From Podospora pseudocomata (Eukaryota; Ascomycota; Sordariomycetes; Sordariales; Podosporaceae), in assembly GCF_035222375.1 (NCBI RefSeq), contig NW_026946365.1, positions 62,001-126,000 of the forward strand: a stretch of DNA of 64,000 bases. Direction: 5' to 3'. Within the stretch, counting starts at the first letter, position 1. Each line of letters begins with the position of its first letter. The position numbers were made by a program, and so were the translations under genes. This document shows positions 47,603 to 59,268 of this stretch, piece after piece. Under the pieces are notes generated by a model. It was not told the DNA's origin, did no database searches, and worked only from the letters and a program-made list of their open reading frames with translations.

Positions 47603-48677
47603 ATGAGATCCCACTGGGTCCTTCCCCTCTACTTTACCGCTCTCGCGGCCAGTACCCCGAAACCCGACCACAAGCCCGAATCGATCAGCTACATCACACT
47701 CGAGGAGCATTGGGCCTCTCCAGCTCTCTACTTCTACTTCCCTACCGTCCTCTCGCCGCTACCCCCGCCTGTTCTCAGTGCAACCCTGGACAGTCTCCAA
47801 GAAGTCAGTCCAGTTCGTCTCGCATCCATGAAGATCAACTCCATCTCTCTGCAAGTTGTGTCTCACGTTGCCTCGGGCCCGGAACCGATGCAACAATCCC
47901 GACCTCACAGCTTTGGCAAACAGCCAGCTATTCTCCCGCATCAAGCCCTGCCCTGCCAACTTCAGGGGTTTCTGAGTGCTCCCAATGGCCCTTCCTGCTG
48001 AAGCGGCCAGCCAGCTGAAGACATGTGTTCAGGAGTATGGCTTTGTTGGCGCCTTGATTGACGCATATGTTGTTCAGCCTTCCGGCGACAAGTATCAGTT
48101 TTATGAAGGAAGGGAATATGATGAATTCTGGCGAACCGTTCAGGAGCTGGACGTTCCGGTATATCTGCATCCTTCCTTCCCGTCGTTGGATGAGGTGTTT
48201 ACTCCTGGGGAACTGTACTCCCAAGAGGATTCGGTGGCGGCCTCGGCGGGATTGGCTACGGCAAGCTGGGACTGGCACTCGAGAACGGGACTTTCGTTTC
48301 TGAGACTTTATACTGGGGGCGTCTTTGAGAGATTTCAAAAACTGAAGATTGTGCTCGGTCACATGGGAGAAATGGTGCCATTCTATCTGTGGAGGTCAAA
48401 CGCGGTGTTGAGCAGAGGCAGGCCGACGTCCTTGAGAGATGTATGGAGACACAATATATGGGTGGCGATCAGTGCCGTGTGGGATTTGGACGCTATGAGG
48501 ATGGTGCTTGCTGTGACGGATGTGAGGAGGGTCATGTATGCCGTTGACTACCCGTTTGGCAGAAACGCTGAGGGCAAGGCCTTTATGGAAGAGCTGCGCA
48601 AGAGCAAACTGGTGAGCGAGAAGGAATTCAAGGGCATTGCGAATGGAAATGCCAAGGCGTTGTTGCGCTTGAAGTGA
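47603..48677 (+). pseudogene. Amidohydrolase-2 family gene (decarboxylase-like) with frame break and stop
   Basis: The first part from the ATG at 47603 has a signal-like N terminus ([18 protein letters not shown]) and [13 protein letters not shown], the metal-ligand start of the family, then [15 protein letters not shown]. Near 47,890 the frame shifts, and the family sequence continues as [18 protein letters not shown] and FRGF. An in-frame TGA follows, then [14 protein letters not shown]. The last part contains [35 protein letters not shown] and MYAVDYPFG before TGA at 48675-48677. Intact relatives decarboxylate hydroxybenzoates or hydrolyse cyclic amides. A single intron does not remove both problems, so decay or sequence error is likely. 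Confidence 0.82.
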
Positions 48678-48709
48678 GACGAGAACAACCACCGCAGCGG
48701 CCATGCTAC

Positions 48710-49771
48710 CTAGGGAACATGGTTCAGCAGGCTGGACTTGAGCAAATGGTTGCTTTCCTGCATCAGCAGAGTTCGAAGGACAGGCATGCACACTGCGACA
48801 ATGGTGATGGCCCCTTCTGCTGTGCCTAGTGTCATCAGTACCACCACATGTTCTACAGAAGCTCAAGTTAGGTCGTTGTTCTCAGCTTGGGACCAGGGTT
48901 TGCTTTTACCTGGCCCTGCACGGCGACGGTTCACGTTGTGAATGGCGAGGATCTTCATAAACGACGCAATTCCGGCACTTTTAGCTAGTCAGTCACCTGG
49001 AATAGAAAAGGAAAATGCCCAGGCACTCACAAAACCCCCATTCCCATCGCGATAGTGATCCCGATCTTCTCCTTCCTCCTCATCATCAAGGGCCAAAAGA
49101 TTTTGCATGGCAATAAGGCGAGCATGACATCGACTGCACCGGAGTAGGCTGGCAATCTTTCGTAAATATCAAGACCTAGACAGTTCTTATCGAATTGCAA
49201 AATGCAAGAGCTTACCGGCAACAAACATATTATAACCATTCATAAGGCCCAGTGGCAGGCATTTCCCCCCTGGCACCTCCTGTCTCCAGATCCGATCCAG
49301 AGGCCAACAGTGTGCCCACTGTATGATACAGCTCCCGGCTATAAAAATGTTGGTTGTCCATATCGCAAACCGCACCAGCCTCTTGAGAAATCCGTCTGTT
49401 CTCGTTAATCTGACCAAAGTGAGCCCAAAGGACGTCTTGGACCACGCTGCGGCCAGAATGAGGAAGAATCCAGCTATCGTAGCCAAGAGCCTGCTGTTCT
49501 CGATGTTCTCAAGGGGGATGGAATGCTGAGATCGACCAAACCCCAATGTTGTGTCGACGGTCTGGAAAATGCAGCCTAGCATGAGAGCGAGCCAGGAGAA
49601 AATGAGCAGGTAGTCGTCCCACCAGAGACGTCGGCCACGATAGTACTTCCCCCAGAGACGGAGGAAGATGAAAATTGTAGCGTGGCCTGCGAGTACCCAT
49701 ATCACAAAATTGAGGACTTGGCTGTAGTCTTCATATGGCTGTGGAGTTGATCGTTTTGTTGGAAGACCCAT
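48710..49771 (-). CDS. Rhodopsin-domain (PTH11-like) seven-helix membrane protein
   Basis: Four exons (49771-49216, 49148-49031, 48977-48910, 48852-48710) join in frame to 294 residues. Hydrophobic helices are separated by family landmarks: LRLWGKYYRGRRLWWDDYLLI (positions 41-61), LGFGRSQHSIP, IIQWAHCWPLDRIW, AAYSGAVDVMLALLPC, and TIAMGMGVFAGIASF at a splice junction. The tail ends with TAEGAITIVAVCMPVLRTLL. W-D-D-x-x-I/L and the late A-E-x-x-x-x-I-x-x-x-x-P motif mark the fungal rhodopsin-domain/PTH11-like group, often signal-sensing proteins. A CFEM domain is absent. It is convergent with the decayed amidohydrolase; the two stop codons are only about 30 bp apart. Confidence 0.88.
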
Positions 49772-50482
49772 GTCTGTCTGGACGTGAGGAGCTGTGTGGA
49801 TGTTGAATGACCAAGAAAGCGTAGAATTACTGCAGGCCTTTTGAGTAATAGAAATGATCTGAACAAAACTGAAGCAGGTTGGATGCTTGTGATGGGAGCC
49901 CAATTGTGATCAGTTCGGAAGTAGTGTCGATCATACAATGTGTCGCTGCTAAAGTGCATCGTGCAGTCGCTTAAAGCATTAGAGTGTGTGCCGCTTTAAG
50001 AACGACATGCATGAGAACAAATATGCCCAGAAGGCTTATAATAATAGCGAAGCAATTCGTGTTTCAGTATTGGGGAGACACACCGGCGGCACACATCCGG
50101 TGCTGGCTGATGAAAACTCGGGAGATGGCAATGTGTCTACCTAAACTCGAAAAGGCCTTGTTGGGACATTACATCTTCTCGGGGGTTCTCTTCATGTCGA
50201 TTAGCAGAAGTTGCACGGGTGACGCTTTCAGGGGTAAAAGGGGCTAATTGTTTTGGAAAGGAGTCTGTGCCCTCGCGAACCAAGATATCGACCATTCCGG
50301 GTTGAGTGTCATATTCCCTTGAATGCATACTCGTACACTGTAGATTGAATAGGTACTTATATGGCTTGCAATTTTTAGGTACCTTAGCTATCAATCAAGT
50401 GCAAGTCTCAAAAGGTGGATTCCACTCAATAGCACTTGTATCCTGAGTCTCTGCTGTTTGCGCAGCTATGCCGTTATCCATG
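49772..50482. other. Intergenic
   Basis: This 711-bp stretch lies between two minus-strand genes. No gene seen. Confidence 0.5.
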
Positions 50483-51843
50483 CTAGCCTTTGCTCCCATG
50501 GCCCACATGGCTGTCAACAAAATCGAGTACGGGTTGAACGTACGTTTCCCAGCCGTTGATGTTGCGATTCTGCCATAATTACGTTAATATTGTTACCATG
50601 GACGACGGCGCGATACATGCAGGACGGAATACCCACAATATACTTGAGATCATAGACATGTGGCTCCCCTTCTTCGTAACACTCCAGCACAGGAACCCCT
50701 CTGCTCTTCAACAGCTCTGCCATCCGGTAACTCTGATCAATGTGCACGGCCTCATCCCCGCTCCCATGCATAAACGCTGTCGGCGGGTATGTTCGTTTTT
50801 GATCCTTCATGAACACCCTGTACGGAGACATGTCTTCCAGAAATGCGACAAAGTCCTCTTGAGTTTTGAACTTCTCTCGATGCATCACTCCTTTTCTCAG
50901 TCCCTCCATGTCAGAGTTCAATGATCTTCTCATGTGCAGCTCGGCCTGCAGTCTGATGCGTCGGTTGTACTTGAAATCAGTGGCCCAGTACTGTTGTATT
51001 TGTTGTTCCGTGAGAACCTCTTGCTCGTTCCAGGCTAGTGCATCTGTCAACAGATTCTCTGGGTTTCTATCCTCGAGGAAAGCGTCGAGCTCGGCGTCAG
51101 TGAACTCTCCTTTCCATGGTGCGGGGTTGTCAGGCTTCCACGGTTCGAATTGAACGCTGTCACAAAAATGCGGGATGGACAGAAAGTCCACCAAGCCATA
51201 GACGTCAACCACTGCTTTGGGAGGAGGAGATAGATGGGCGGCCATCAGCGTGACCAGGTGGCCGCCGGCAGATTCACCGACAAGAACGTATCGGTCCACA
51301 TCGACTTTGTCCTCGCCGAGAAGAGAAGGAAGATTTGACCGAAGCCAAGAAACAGACTCCAGGCAGTCGGACAACTGGTCATCGATTCTGGCTTGCGGGG
51401 CTAATCGGTAGTTGTGGGAGACCAAGTGGTAACCTCTGGCTCGAAATCCAGGACTGAGCCAGGGCAGAGGGGCGAAGTCTTGCTTTCCATGTCAGAATAG
51501 TAAGAACCAAGATGGAAACGTCGGAGTTGACGGGGTTGAAGGGATATGTAGGAAGGTAGATACAAATCACATACGAGCACCGCCCAACCAACCGCCTCCG
51601 TGAGTCCTGACCGAAAGACAATGTTAGCAAGACCATCTACATCTCTTCCCAAATGCAAAGATTGACTTATTACCATATTACAAACGGAGCAGGCTCCCCA
51701 ACAGGTGGATCTGCTGGCCATACCCTTACAGACAACTTGACATCATTCTCAGACACGAATGTGTGATCAGTGAAGCCAGGAGGCGCGCCAGGAGGTGCGC
51801 CAAGGGGCAGGTTGAGATCAACAGGGGTGGCAGTCGACGCCAT
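50483..51843 (-). CDS. Alpha/beta hydrolase (esterase/lipase type)
   Basis: From MASTATPVDL at 51843, exon 1 carries a Gly/Pro-rich start and VRVWPADPP. Two short introns then place HGGGWLGG (oxyanion loop) before SHNYRLAPQ and the nucleophile elbow VGESAGGHLVTLMAA. The acid/His side reads FMHGSGDEAVHIDQSY and EPHVYDLKY. This is the HSL/esterase-like order of motifs. A C terminus reading GWETYVQPVLDFVDSH lies in another frame, ending TAG at 50483-50485. No splice choice I tested keeps phase with it (one base out). Read straight through, the frame instead ends at 50514 with an atypical tail. Substrate unknown; cytosolic by lack of a signal peptide. Confidence 0.78.
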
Positions 51844-53077
51844 TTTTAACCAGAGCTACGCGCAAGTATGGTGTGCAAGGTGCAAGTCGGCGGCAGCTTG
51901 GGCGTTGAACGTGACGGGAAACAAGATGAAAACCGAAATGAGGGGTTAGATGGTTCGAGTGAGGGGTGGCGGTGACATTGATGGGCTCATACCCGAGAAT
52001 GGACACAGTGACCCACTTGCCGTCTTGCTGCTGTCATCGGGTACCTAGATAGGTAGATACCTCATTTTATTCAAAGGAGGGTTTCCTGCGTAACATATAA
52101 AAATCACTCTTTGGCCGGTGTTGTATCTCGGTGGGCGTTCTCATCCGTCGACTTCTGGTCTTGACCTGACGTGGTGTTTTCATTCCACCGAACACTACCC
52201 TTTGAAAGATCAGGCACAGACCGGTCTCTCCCATGCAATGTAGGTACCCAGCCCTTGAGCGGTACGTTATATTCCGAGGGCCATAGCTTCTGGACTTCTT
52301 CTTAGACTCTTCCAACCAAGCCTCCAAGAACCGTAGTACTACGCACTCCACGCGTTCTATATGCATACGCAGATTCACCCATCTAAAACACGTGGACAGG
52401 CAACGATCTTGCCCTCGCAGTGAAGAATTTTCCACCTGTCAACGCCGTGGACCGAAATGGGCAAGAATTCGGAGGCTTTCCGGACCTGGAACAGGAAGTC
52501 CAGCGAGCCTTGGCAAGCCCTCGATGTGACAGTTCGGGTTGCAAAAAGGACCCGGTAGTTGGATTCCGGCTAAATACCCATGTGGCTCGGGCGCTAAAGA
52601 TACTACGAGACTGGCCTTTCCACTGGCATGTTGCTGGAGACCCATCGCCTGATGTAGTCTTTCCTTGTCCAGAACGAACAACGACAGAACCAAGCCCCAT
52701 CGTCCTCAGAGCCTTGACTGAAGTCGCGAACAAGAGAGTCTACAGAGATGTCACGGCGTAGGTCGAGATCCCTGAGATGAAGAACAGAGCCAGTGATAGT
52801 CAGAACCTGGAGATATCAACATCTGAAGAGACCTAACAGGCTTGACGCCATCTGCATATCAACACCAACCGCTTACCGGGTTTGCCCTCATTAAAAGACA
52901 ATCAACAAAGATTGCACAAGTCTTTATCGATCACAGGTTCCTGGGATTATGACGATTGACGGCACGTGTAACTCAGCCATAGTCCATGATGGCTCTTGGC
53001 CTGGCTACCAGGGAACACTACCCCATAGGGGAGTCCATTTCAAGTAAGCTGGACCCCATTCCAACCGGCCTGATTCA

Positions 53078-53083
53078 GGCTAA
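53078..53083 (+). promoter_or_regulatory. XlnR/XLR-1-type site (GGCTAA)
   Basis: GGCTAA, the binding word of the fungal (hemi)cellulase activator XlnR and its relatives, lies about 360 bp upstream of the glucuronoyl esterase start. The short motif occurs by chance often, so this is suggestive only. Confidence 0.3.
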
Positions 53084-53333
53084 TAGTCTAAAAGGAACAT
53101 TCCATGAGGCTTACCGTCCATATGCCTTTCTAAATGCAACCGCCTTGGCGTGCTAACGGACTCGCAAGCATGGCGACTAGCCTCACGAACGCCACCAAGA
53201 GTGTGCTCGATGGATGGGTACGGGGTGTTCTCCGCCGAGAACCAAACTTATGTCTGGAGACATGGAGAAGCATGTGACTTGGCAACGAGGTTCGAGCTGC
53301 CATTCCTTGGTTCCTGACATCAAGTAACAAGAA

Positions 53334-53339
53334 TATAAA
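53334..53339 (+). promoter_or_regulatory. TATA box of glucuronoyl esterase gene
   Basis: TATAAA in a GAATATAAAGAG context lies about 100 bp before the ATG at 53438. Confidence 0.5.
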
Positions 53340-53437
53340 GAGGCAATGACCTGCGTTCAACTCATGCTACCCGGTTGTTGACAGCGGACAAGGAGAAGGG
53401 AAAATCGATCACACTTTCCGAACTTTTGTCTTTCACC

Positions 53438-54880
53438 ATGGTCTCGCAGACAGTTGTTTCCTCCCTCCTGGTCGTCCTCGGCGCCGCCGGCGTCAGGGCC
53501 CAGCAACGCCAGAGTCTCTGGGGACAGTGCGGTGGTTCCGGCTGGAGCGGCCCTACACTCTGTGTTGACGGCGCGTGGTGCAACCCCCAAAACCAATGGT
53601 ATCACCAATGCATTCCAGGCAGCGGTCCTACCACGGCTCAGCCTCAGGTGCCTACCACCACTGCCAGACCAACAACAACGCTCATCACATCTGTTGTTTC
53701 CACCACCTCCCCGTCGGGTCCCGTGGTGACGAATCCTCCCGTGAACCCCGGTACTTGCCCAAACACACCGTCGGGCCTAGGAACGCCAGTGGCCAACCAG
53801 CTCAACGACCCCTTCACCTTCCACAACGGAAACAAGGTCACCAGCAAGGCGGACTGGGCCTGCCGCCAGAGGGAAATCTCTGAGCTTCTCCAGCGCTATG
53901 AGCTTGGAACTCTCCCCCCCAAGCCCAGCAGCGTGACGGCCTCCTTTTCAGGAAGCACGCTTTCCATCTCGGTCTCTGAGGGCGGCAAGTCCATTTCCTT
54001 CACCGTCTCCATCAACAACCGTCCTTCCGGGGCGGGTCCGCACCCGGCCATTATCAACTTTGGCACCTTTGGCGCGTCGCTCCCTGTCCCTGCTGGCGTG
54101 GCCACCATCAACTTCAATAACGACGACATTGCCCAGCAGCAGGGCGGCTCTTCCCGCGGCCGTGGCAAGTTCTACGACCTGTACGGGTCCAGCCACTCGG
54201 CCGGTGCGCTCACCGCATGGGCCTGGGGTGTCTCCCGCATTGTCGACGCGCTCGAGCTCACCCAGGCTCAGACTGGCATTGACCCTACCCGCCTCGGTGT
54301 CACCGGCTGCTCGCGCAACGGAAAGGGTGCTATTGTGGCCGGTGCCCTCGAGCCCAGAATCGCCCTCACCTTGCCCCAGGAATCAGGCGCTGGCGGCTCG
54401 GGCTGCTGGAGAATTGCCACATGGCAGAAGAACAACGGGCAGAATGTCCAGGATTCCACCCAGATCGTCCAGGAGAACGTCTGGTTCTCGCCCAACTTCA
54501 ACAGCTACGTCAACAACGTTAACCAACTTCCTTTTGATCATCACTTGCTCGCTGGTCTGATTGCCCCCCGCGCCCTCTACGTCATGGAGAACGTGGATAT
54601 GGAGTGGCTTGGTAAGATCTCGACCTACGGCTGCATGGGAATTGCCCGGAAGCAGTGGGAGGCTCTCGGTGTGCTGGACAACTTTGGCTACTCTCAGGTC
54701 GGCGGCAACAGCCACTGCAGCTTCCCGTCCAGTCAGCAAGGCAGCGAGCTCAATGCCTTCATTGACAAGTTCTTGCTCAAGAGGAGCGGAGGCAACACCA
54801 ACATCTTCAGAAGCACTCAGACTCACTCGAGCTTCAATCTCAACAACTGGAGCCCGTGGGCTGTTCCCTCTCTGCACTAG
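53438..54880 (+). CDS. Glucuronoyl esterase (CE15) with N-terminal CBM1
   Basis: One exon encodes 480 residues from the ATG at 53438, which gives the signal peptide ([18 protein letters not shown]); an upstream in-frame codon is not ATG. Residues about 23-58 are a CBM1 cellulose-binding domain ([16 protein letters not shown], then NQWYHQC), and a Thr/Pro linker follows. The CE15 catalytic domain has nucleophile GCSRNGKGA, acid [10 protein letters not shown] and histidine GGNSHCSFP, plus the family Cys residues. The enzyme cuts ester bonds between lignin and 4-O-methyl-glucuronic acid of xylan, helping wood and straw breakdown outside the cell. The promoter shows a TATA box and one GGCTAA. Intron loss is unremarkable. 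Confidence 0.97.
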   Translation: MVSQTVVSSLLVVLGAAGVRAQQRQSLWGQCGGSGWSGPTLCVDGAWCNPQNQWYHQCIPGSGPTTAQPQVPTTTARPTTTLITSVVSTTSPSGPVVTNPPVNPGTCPNTPSGLGTPVANQLNDPFTFHNGNKVTSKADWACRQREISELLQRYELGTLPPKPSSVTASFSGSTLSISVSEGGKSISFTVSINNRPSGAGPHPAIINFGTFGASLPVPAGVATINFNNDDIAQQQGGSSRGRGKFYDLYGSSHSAGALTAWAWGVSRIVDALELTQAQTGIDPTRLGVTGCSRNGKGAIVAGALEPRIALTLPQESGAGGSGCWRIATWQKNNGQNVQDSTQIVQENVWFSPNFNSYVNNVNQLPFDHHLLAGLIAPRALYVMENVDMEWLGKISTYGCMGIARKQWEALGVLDNFGYSQVGGNSHCSFPSSQQGSELNAFIDKFLLKRSGGNTNIFRSTQTHSSFNLNNWSPWAVPSLH

Positions 54881-55228
54881 ATGTGAAAGGGTGGAAGACA
54901 GGGCAAGAAAGACATGTGAAAAGAGTAGTTCTTGTATATAGTTAGTTACCCAGTCTCGACAAGATGTCTGATAATGAACATACCTCACGATTGTGTTTCA
55001 TGATGACCATGTTGTGTTTTTCTTGAGTGGTGGATGACAGAATGCCGCACATGATGGCTGCCCCACTCTCGGAAGGCTGACGGGCACATGGCAGTTGGCC
55101 GCCGGCAACTTCCGCCAAGCAAAACAATCACGAGATCGGCGACTGCGACTTCATCCAAACATGCTTTCCTCTGGACTTGCTCGGTGCCTGAACGCACACA
55201 AAACCTGGTATCAAGAAAAGCCTTGACA
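54881..55228. other. Intergenic
   Basis: This 348-bp stretch between two plus-strand genes contains no gene. Confidence 0.5.
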
Positions 55229-56401
55229 ATGAACAGCCTGCGGTCGTCATCCCTGCCAGGGGCCAGGCTACGACACAACCCCATCCACAGCCTATCCCTC
55301 CGCTACCTTCTTATTGTGCCCATCCTATTGGCCATAGCAACCGCCGTTGTCCTCTTCCAACACTCGGATACCAACATCTATATGCTCTACTCACAATGCC
55401 ATGCCCGTTCCCGCATCCCGTGGCTCAGTCATATTCCTCTGCTCGGAACTCCATCCTGCTTTCTTGTCTCCTTCTTTGGTGAAGCCGCGGCTTCTCTCCG
55501 CAGCTCGGTCATTCTCTCCGTCATCTTTTCCTTCCTCGCCGGCCTCCTTACTGTGTCGACTGTCGAGGCAGCCAGGATATGCAATGCCCCTTCGATCTTG
55601 ATCGCCTACCCAACTGGCTTGTGGCTCATCTTCGACCTCATCGGTGGCGCCTTTGTTTGGGAGCTCATCATCATCCCGGCCTTCTTCCATCGCAGCCGCG
55701 CAATCATCACGTCCCGTCGCCAGGACCTTCCTACTTCTGACGTTCCCTCATCCGATCCGACATTTAGTGAAGCCATGCGCCACCTGACCAAGACCTCCGA
55801 GACCATTGCCATCCCCTTTGCCGTGGCCTTTGGCTTTATTGCGCCATCCATTCTGATGCTGGCCCACACAAGCCCGGTGACGGTTCTCATCTGGCTGTTG
55901 TTCCCGCTTTGGACAACGTTTCTTAGACAGTCGGCCCGCAAGCTCACCACACTGTCTCTGGTCAAGTTGAACGAGTCTTGGCAGGAAACTCTGCACCTCG
56001 AATCCAGCACTTTGGGTATGGTACGAGTCTACCTTCTTCCCATCCTGTGCTCGGTCGCCTCCCACATATTTTTGCTGTGGACCCTGTCCCAGCCAGACGA
56101 TAGGAAAGAAATGACGCGGTCGACGCTAAAGTTCATTACCATCGACACTTTTTTTGTCGGGTTGACGGTCCTGTACTGGATCTTGGTTGAGGCCGGGTGG
56201 AGGGTGGCCGCTATGATGGTGTTCACCTCGGTAGTACTTGGCCCTGGCGCGGGTGTTTGCCTGGGATGGGTCTATCGGGAAGCGACACTCAATCTTGCAG
56301 GCGCTTCTGGGAGCGGAGTGACGGTTGTGGCGGTTGGTGCCGGCCCCGGGAGGAGAGAAGAAGGGAGTGAGCCAGGTGAAGGGACACCCCTCCTTCGTTA
56401 A
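55229..56401 (+). CDS. Polytopic membrane protein of unknown function
   Basis: One exon encodes 390 residues from the ATG at 55229; an in-frame ATG at 55088 would add 47 residues without helices, so the later start is preferred. Seven to eight hydrophobic segments are visible: YLLIVPILLAIATAVVLF, ILSVIFSFLAGLLTV, YPTGLWLIFDLIGGAFVW, PFAVAFGFIAPSILML, VTVLIWLLFPLWTTF, LLPILCSVASHIFLLW, TFFVGLTVLYWILV and VVLGPGAGVCLGWVY. The soluble loops are basic near the helices. The N-terminal pattern NIYMLYSQ...LLGTPSCFLVSFF recurs in fungal terpene-cyclase-like and integral membrane proteins of unknown role. No transporter signature is seen. Confidence 0.75.
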   Translation: MNSLRSSSLPGARLRHNPIHSLSLRYLLIVPILLAIATAVVLFQHSDTNIYMLYSQCHARSRIPWLSHIPLLGTPSCFLVSFFGEAAASLRSSVILSVIFSFLAGLLTVSTVEAARICNAPSILIAYPTGLWLIFDLIGGAFVWELIIIPAFFHRSRAIITSRRQDLPTSDVPSSDPTFSEAMRHLTKTSETIAIPFAVAFGFIAPSILMLAHTSPVTVLIWLLFPLWTTFLRQSARKLTTLSLVKLNESWQETLHLESSTLGMVRVYLLPILCSVASHIFLLWTLSQPDDRKEMTRSTLKFITIDTFFVGLTVLYWILVEAGWRVAAMMVFTSVVLGPGAGVCLGWVYREATLNLAGASGSGVTVVAVGAGPGRREEGSEPGEGTPLLR

Positions 56402-57070
56402 GAACGAAGGATTTGTACATGTTTTGTAGAACCCATTGGCAAAGATATTCCAATTCCTTTTATACGTAGAGCCAAATTTGGTACATGCGTGTGCAGTTGT
56501 CGATTTGCCATTTGTTGGCTCATACTGAGCACAGACAGGGACTTGTTTGCGAGGAGAGGCGCCATTGCGGTGTGTGTACGGAGCGTGGAGAACTCACCCA
56601 GGCTCCTGGGCAGCTTTGTCTAGAGGTCTAAGAATCGAACAACATCTGGGTGGTGTACAAATCAAAGCACGACAGTGTAGGTAGGTAGAGCAACGGTAAT
56701 TAGATGTAGAAGACTTCGGCAAGACAACCGGGCAAGAGGGTGATCAAATCAAGCCCGTTCTCATATTAACAATGCTTCCACAGGGCCCCTCACGGTCAAG
56801 GGCCAATATCCCCACAAGACCGTCGAAAGCATGAATGTTAAACTCTGGGAGGCGAGAAATATTGCTGCACGACTTGATGGCCTGCACCAGCATCAATTAC
56901 CTAAAAGAGACTGCAGAGGCGTGGTAGAATGCAGTTGACCTGACCCCCACGATGCGGAGAATGGCGACATCAGCCCCCAGAATGGCGTAAACATGGCTCA
57001 CCCAATAAAAGTAAAAACGAGCCATCTGGCAAAACCACACACTGTCACATTATCTATAAAGTCTTCAGAC
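56402..57070. other. Intergenic between convergent genes
   Basis: This 669-bp stretch contains TGTAGGTAGGTAG near 56,680 and no gene. Confidence 0.5.
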
Positions 57071-59268
57071 TCACATGTTCGACCCTGTAAACTGCTGGTT
57101 GGGCCATCCAGTAGGGAATGTGGACCAGTCCATGCCGTACAGCTCCGGCCCAAAAGTGAAACCGCTCAACACCTCCTCAAACGCATTACTCCCCGTTGTC
57201 ACGCCGCTCGCGTGTGAAGGTGCCACAGGCGCCGGTATTGGTGGTTCTGTGACGGCAAGGCTTGGCAAGGCTATTGATGGAGCCGATGTAGCTGGTACAG
57301 ATGGCTGGAACGTGTACAAGGCTGCTGGATCCGGTGTGAGCTGTGCGTGGCCAGCAAGCCTGGTGTCGATGGCAGATTTGATGACAGGCGCAGGGTCACT
57401 GGAGTTACGAGTCGGTGAATCGGGCGCGCCTTCAGGGAGCTTTAAACCGTGGGTGATTATCCGTTCGATATCCGCTTGCTGGTGCCATGTCAGTCATCTG
57501 ACGCCTCAGTCATGGTGATTAGAGTTCAAACACTTACAATACTCGCAGCGGCCGGCCCAGTGGTAGATTGCTGGGCGGCCCTTAAGCAAACAGCAGAGAG
57601 CTCTTGAACTCGTTCTAGGGTAAATGCCAAGTCACCTGTACCGGTTTGAAGCCCATGATACAGAGCCCTCGTGCATTGATAAGCGCAGCCCGGCAGATCC
57701 AAGTCAGTGACAGGGACGCTGCTGCCCAGGGTCAGGAGCTGCGCAAACATGTCAGCCATGGCCCTTGCGTGATTATAGCAACCCTGACGGCTGCGGGCAA
57801 CAAGATTAGGATCCAGCTGCTGGAGCATCGGCCGAGGGAGCGCCTCGCGCAGTCCTTCCAGAAAGAGGCGGTACAGATCGAGATGGCACTGTCGCCACCA
57901 AACGTGTGTCATGACAAAAATACCCAGCCTTGGTGAATAGGTTCGCAGACGCAGGTTCCCCTCGGACCATTTGAACGACGGCGGCAATCGTTCCTCGAAG
58001 CCTTCCAGCTCGGCCAACAGCTCGGCGCATCGCAATGGGAGAGTGGTCAGATCCTGTTGAGACCACGATGAGGCGGCCTGAGAGGTACACTGCAATATCC
58101 TTGCACGCATCCACTGGATACGCACATGAAGGGCCATAAATCCGAGAGCATCCGGCATTGGCGCGGTTCCAATGCCGGGCTCTGGTGGTGGCGGCCTCAG
58201 GGACTCAGTGGCTTCTGGAAGGTCAAACTCGAAGTTCCTTTCGTTGCAGGGCAGGTGAACGTGGATTTGGCGCTCGGCATCGGGCCACAAAGCAACATCA
58301 CGCTGCCCTGCGGAGATGGACGAATCGATCATGTACAGAGACCACATAAGTCGACGACGAGACTCTCGCGCCAAAAAACAGAGCTCTGGGTTTTCGTAGT
58401 TGAGTCGAAGAGCCGTGGCAAAGCGGCTGGCGAGTGCATGCAGCATAAAAGCACCCGAAAACCTCCTCGAGAAGATGCGATGCTCAACGGCAATCACCAG
58501 CGCCTGCAGACGGACAATCGATGGCTTCTCCAATCCCGCCAAGCACAGTGACACGGCCTCTTCCATACACTGGCTTCCATACTCGCCCATACCCGGACCC
58601 AGGTCAGTCAGCAAAGCGGTGATGGCAATGAGAGCAAGCACAAGAGACCTGTCGAGGGACCCGGCGTGGTAACGCTCCATCAGCGATGCCCGATGCAAGA
58701 AGGAGAACTTGGGGATATGGTGTACATGACGAAAGAAGGCGTCAAAAGCGCGCAGCACGAGGTCCTCCTCGGGTTCGGCTCGCGTAGCAGACGCCGGCGC
58801 AGGGCTTGCAGTACCGCTCGCAAAAGCGCTGCGTCCCGAGTGGCCGTCATCATAGGATGGTGAGTCTGGCGGATGGGCCGTCGCAGGTGGTGCGGATGTT
58901 GCTGAGGCTGCTGATGCTGTGGCAGGGCTGGCCAGGGGAAGTGAGCGCTTTCCAGGGAGATAGACACAATGGAGGCCTTGAGCGGTGCACCGGTCACAGC
59001 TCGGAGTCGAACCACTGCAGCGAGCCTTCTTCTCATGGCAGTTCTGGCAGGCGCGGCGAACTCGGCGGCGAGGTATCGCGATGCGAGACACGGCGGCATC
59101 GGTCTGGACCACCTCCACGCCCGTGTGTTCGTCATAGGAACAACCAAAACCAAGTCGCTCGCAGTTGGTACAGGTTCCCTTCCGACCATCACATCGGACC
59201 TTGCGGGCACGGCATGTTATGCACGTGTGTGCGGTGCGCTTTTGCTGTGTCCGGGGTGAGGCGCTCAT
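57071..59268 (-). CDS. Transcription factor with two tandem Zn2Cys6 clusters
   Basis: Exons 59268-57538 and 57478-57071 join in phase 0 to 712 residues. Two full Zn(II)2Cys6 modules lie in tandem. The first reads C-IT-C-RARKVR-C then C-TN-C and C (residues 16-43). The second is CQNCHEKKARC then CDRC and C (residues 74-101). Both keep six cysteines with CX2CX6C spacing. A Ser/Ala/Pro-rich linker leads to a fungal-specific regulatory domain: DAFFRHVHHIPKFSFLHR, ASRFATALRLNYENP and RRRLMWSLYMIDSSIS. The C terminus is Pro/Thr-rich (TEPPIPAPVAPS) and ends GWPNQQFTGSNM, perhaps an activation region. Most such regulators have one zinc cluster. Target genes are unknown; it diverges from PARP. Confidence 0.92.

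Larger units (their letters stand above)
51844..53437. other. Intergenic, divergent promoter region
   Basis: This 1.6 kb stretch lies between the hydrolase and the glucuronoyl esterase. Frames of 84-121 codons on both strands around 52,380-52,760 overlap; none has a domain. The start includes a palindrome-rich GGTACCTAGATAGGTAG word near 52,040. The right end holds the esterase promoter. Confidence 0.45.

Noticed and set aside
52383-52761. Overlapping frames on both strands (116 and 113 codons) upstream of the glucuronoyl esterase
   Set aside because: Both strands are open over the same stretch, with no recognisable domain or signal peptide on either, so I cannot choose one as a gene.
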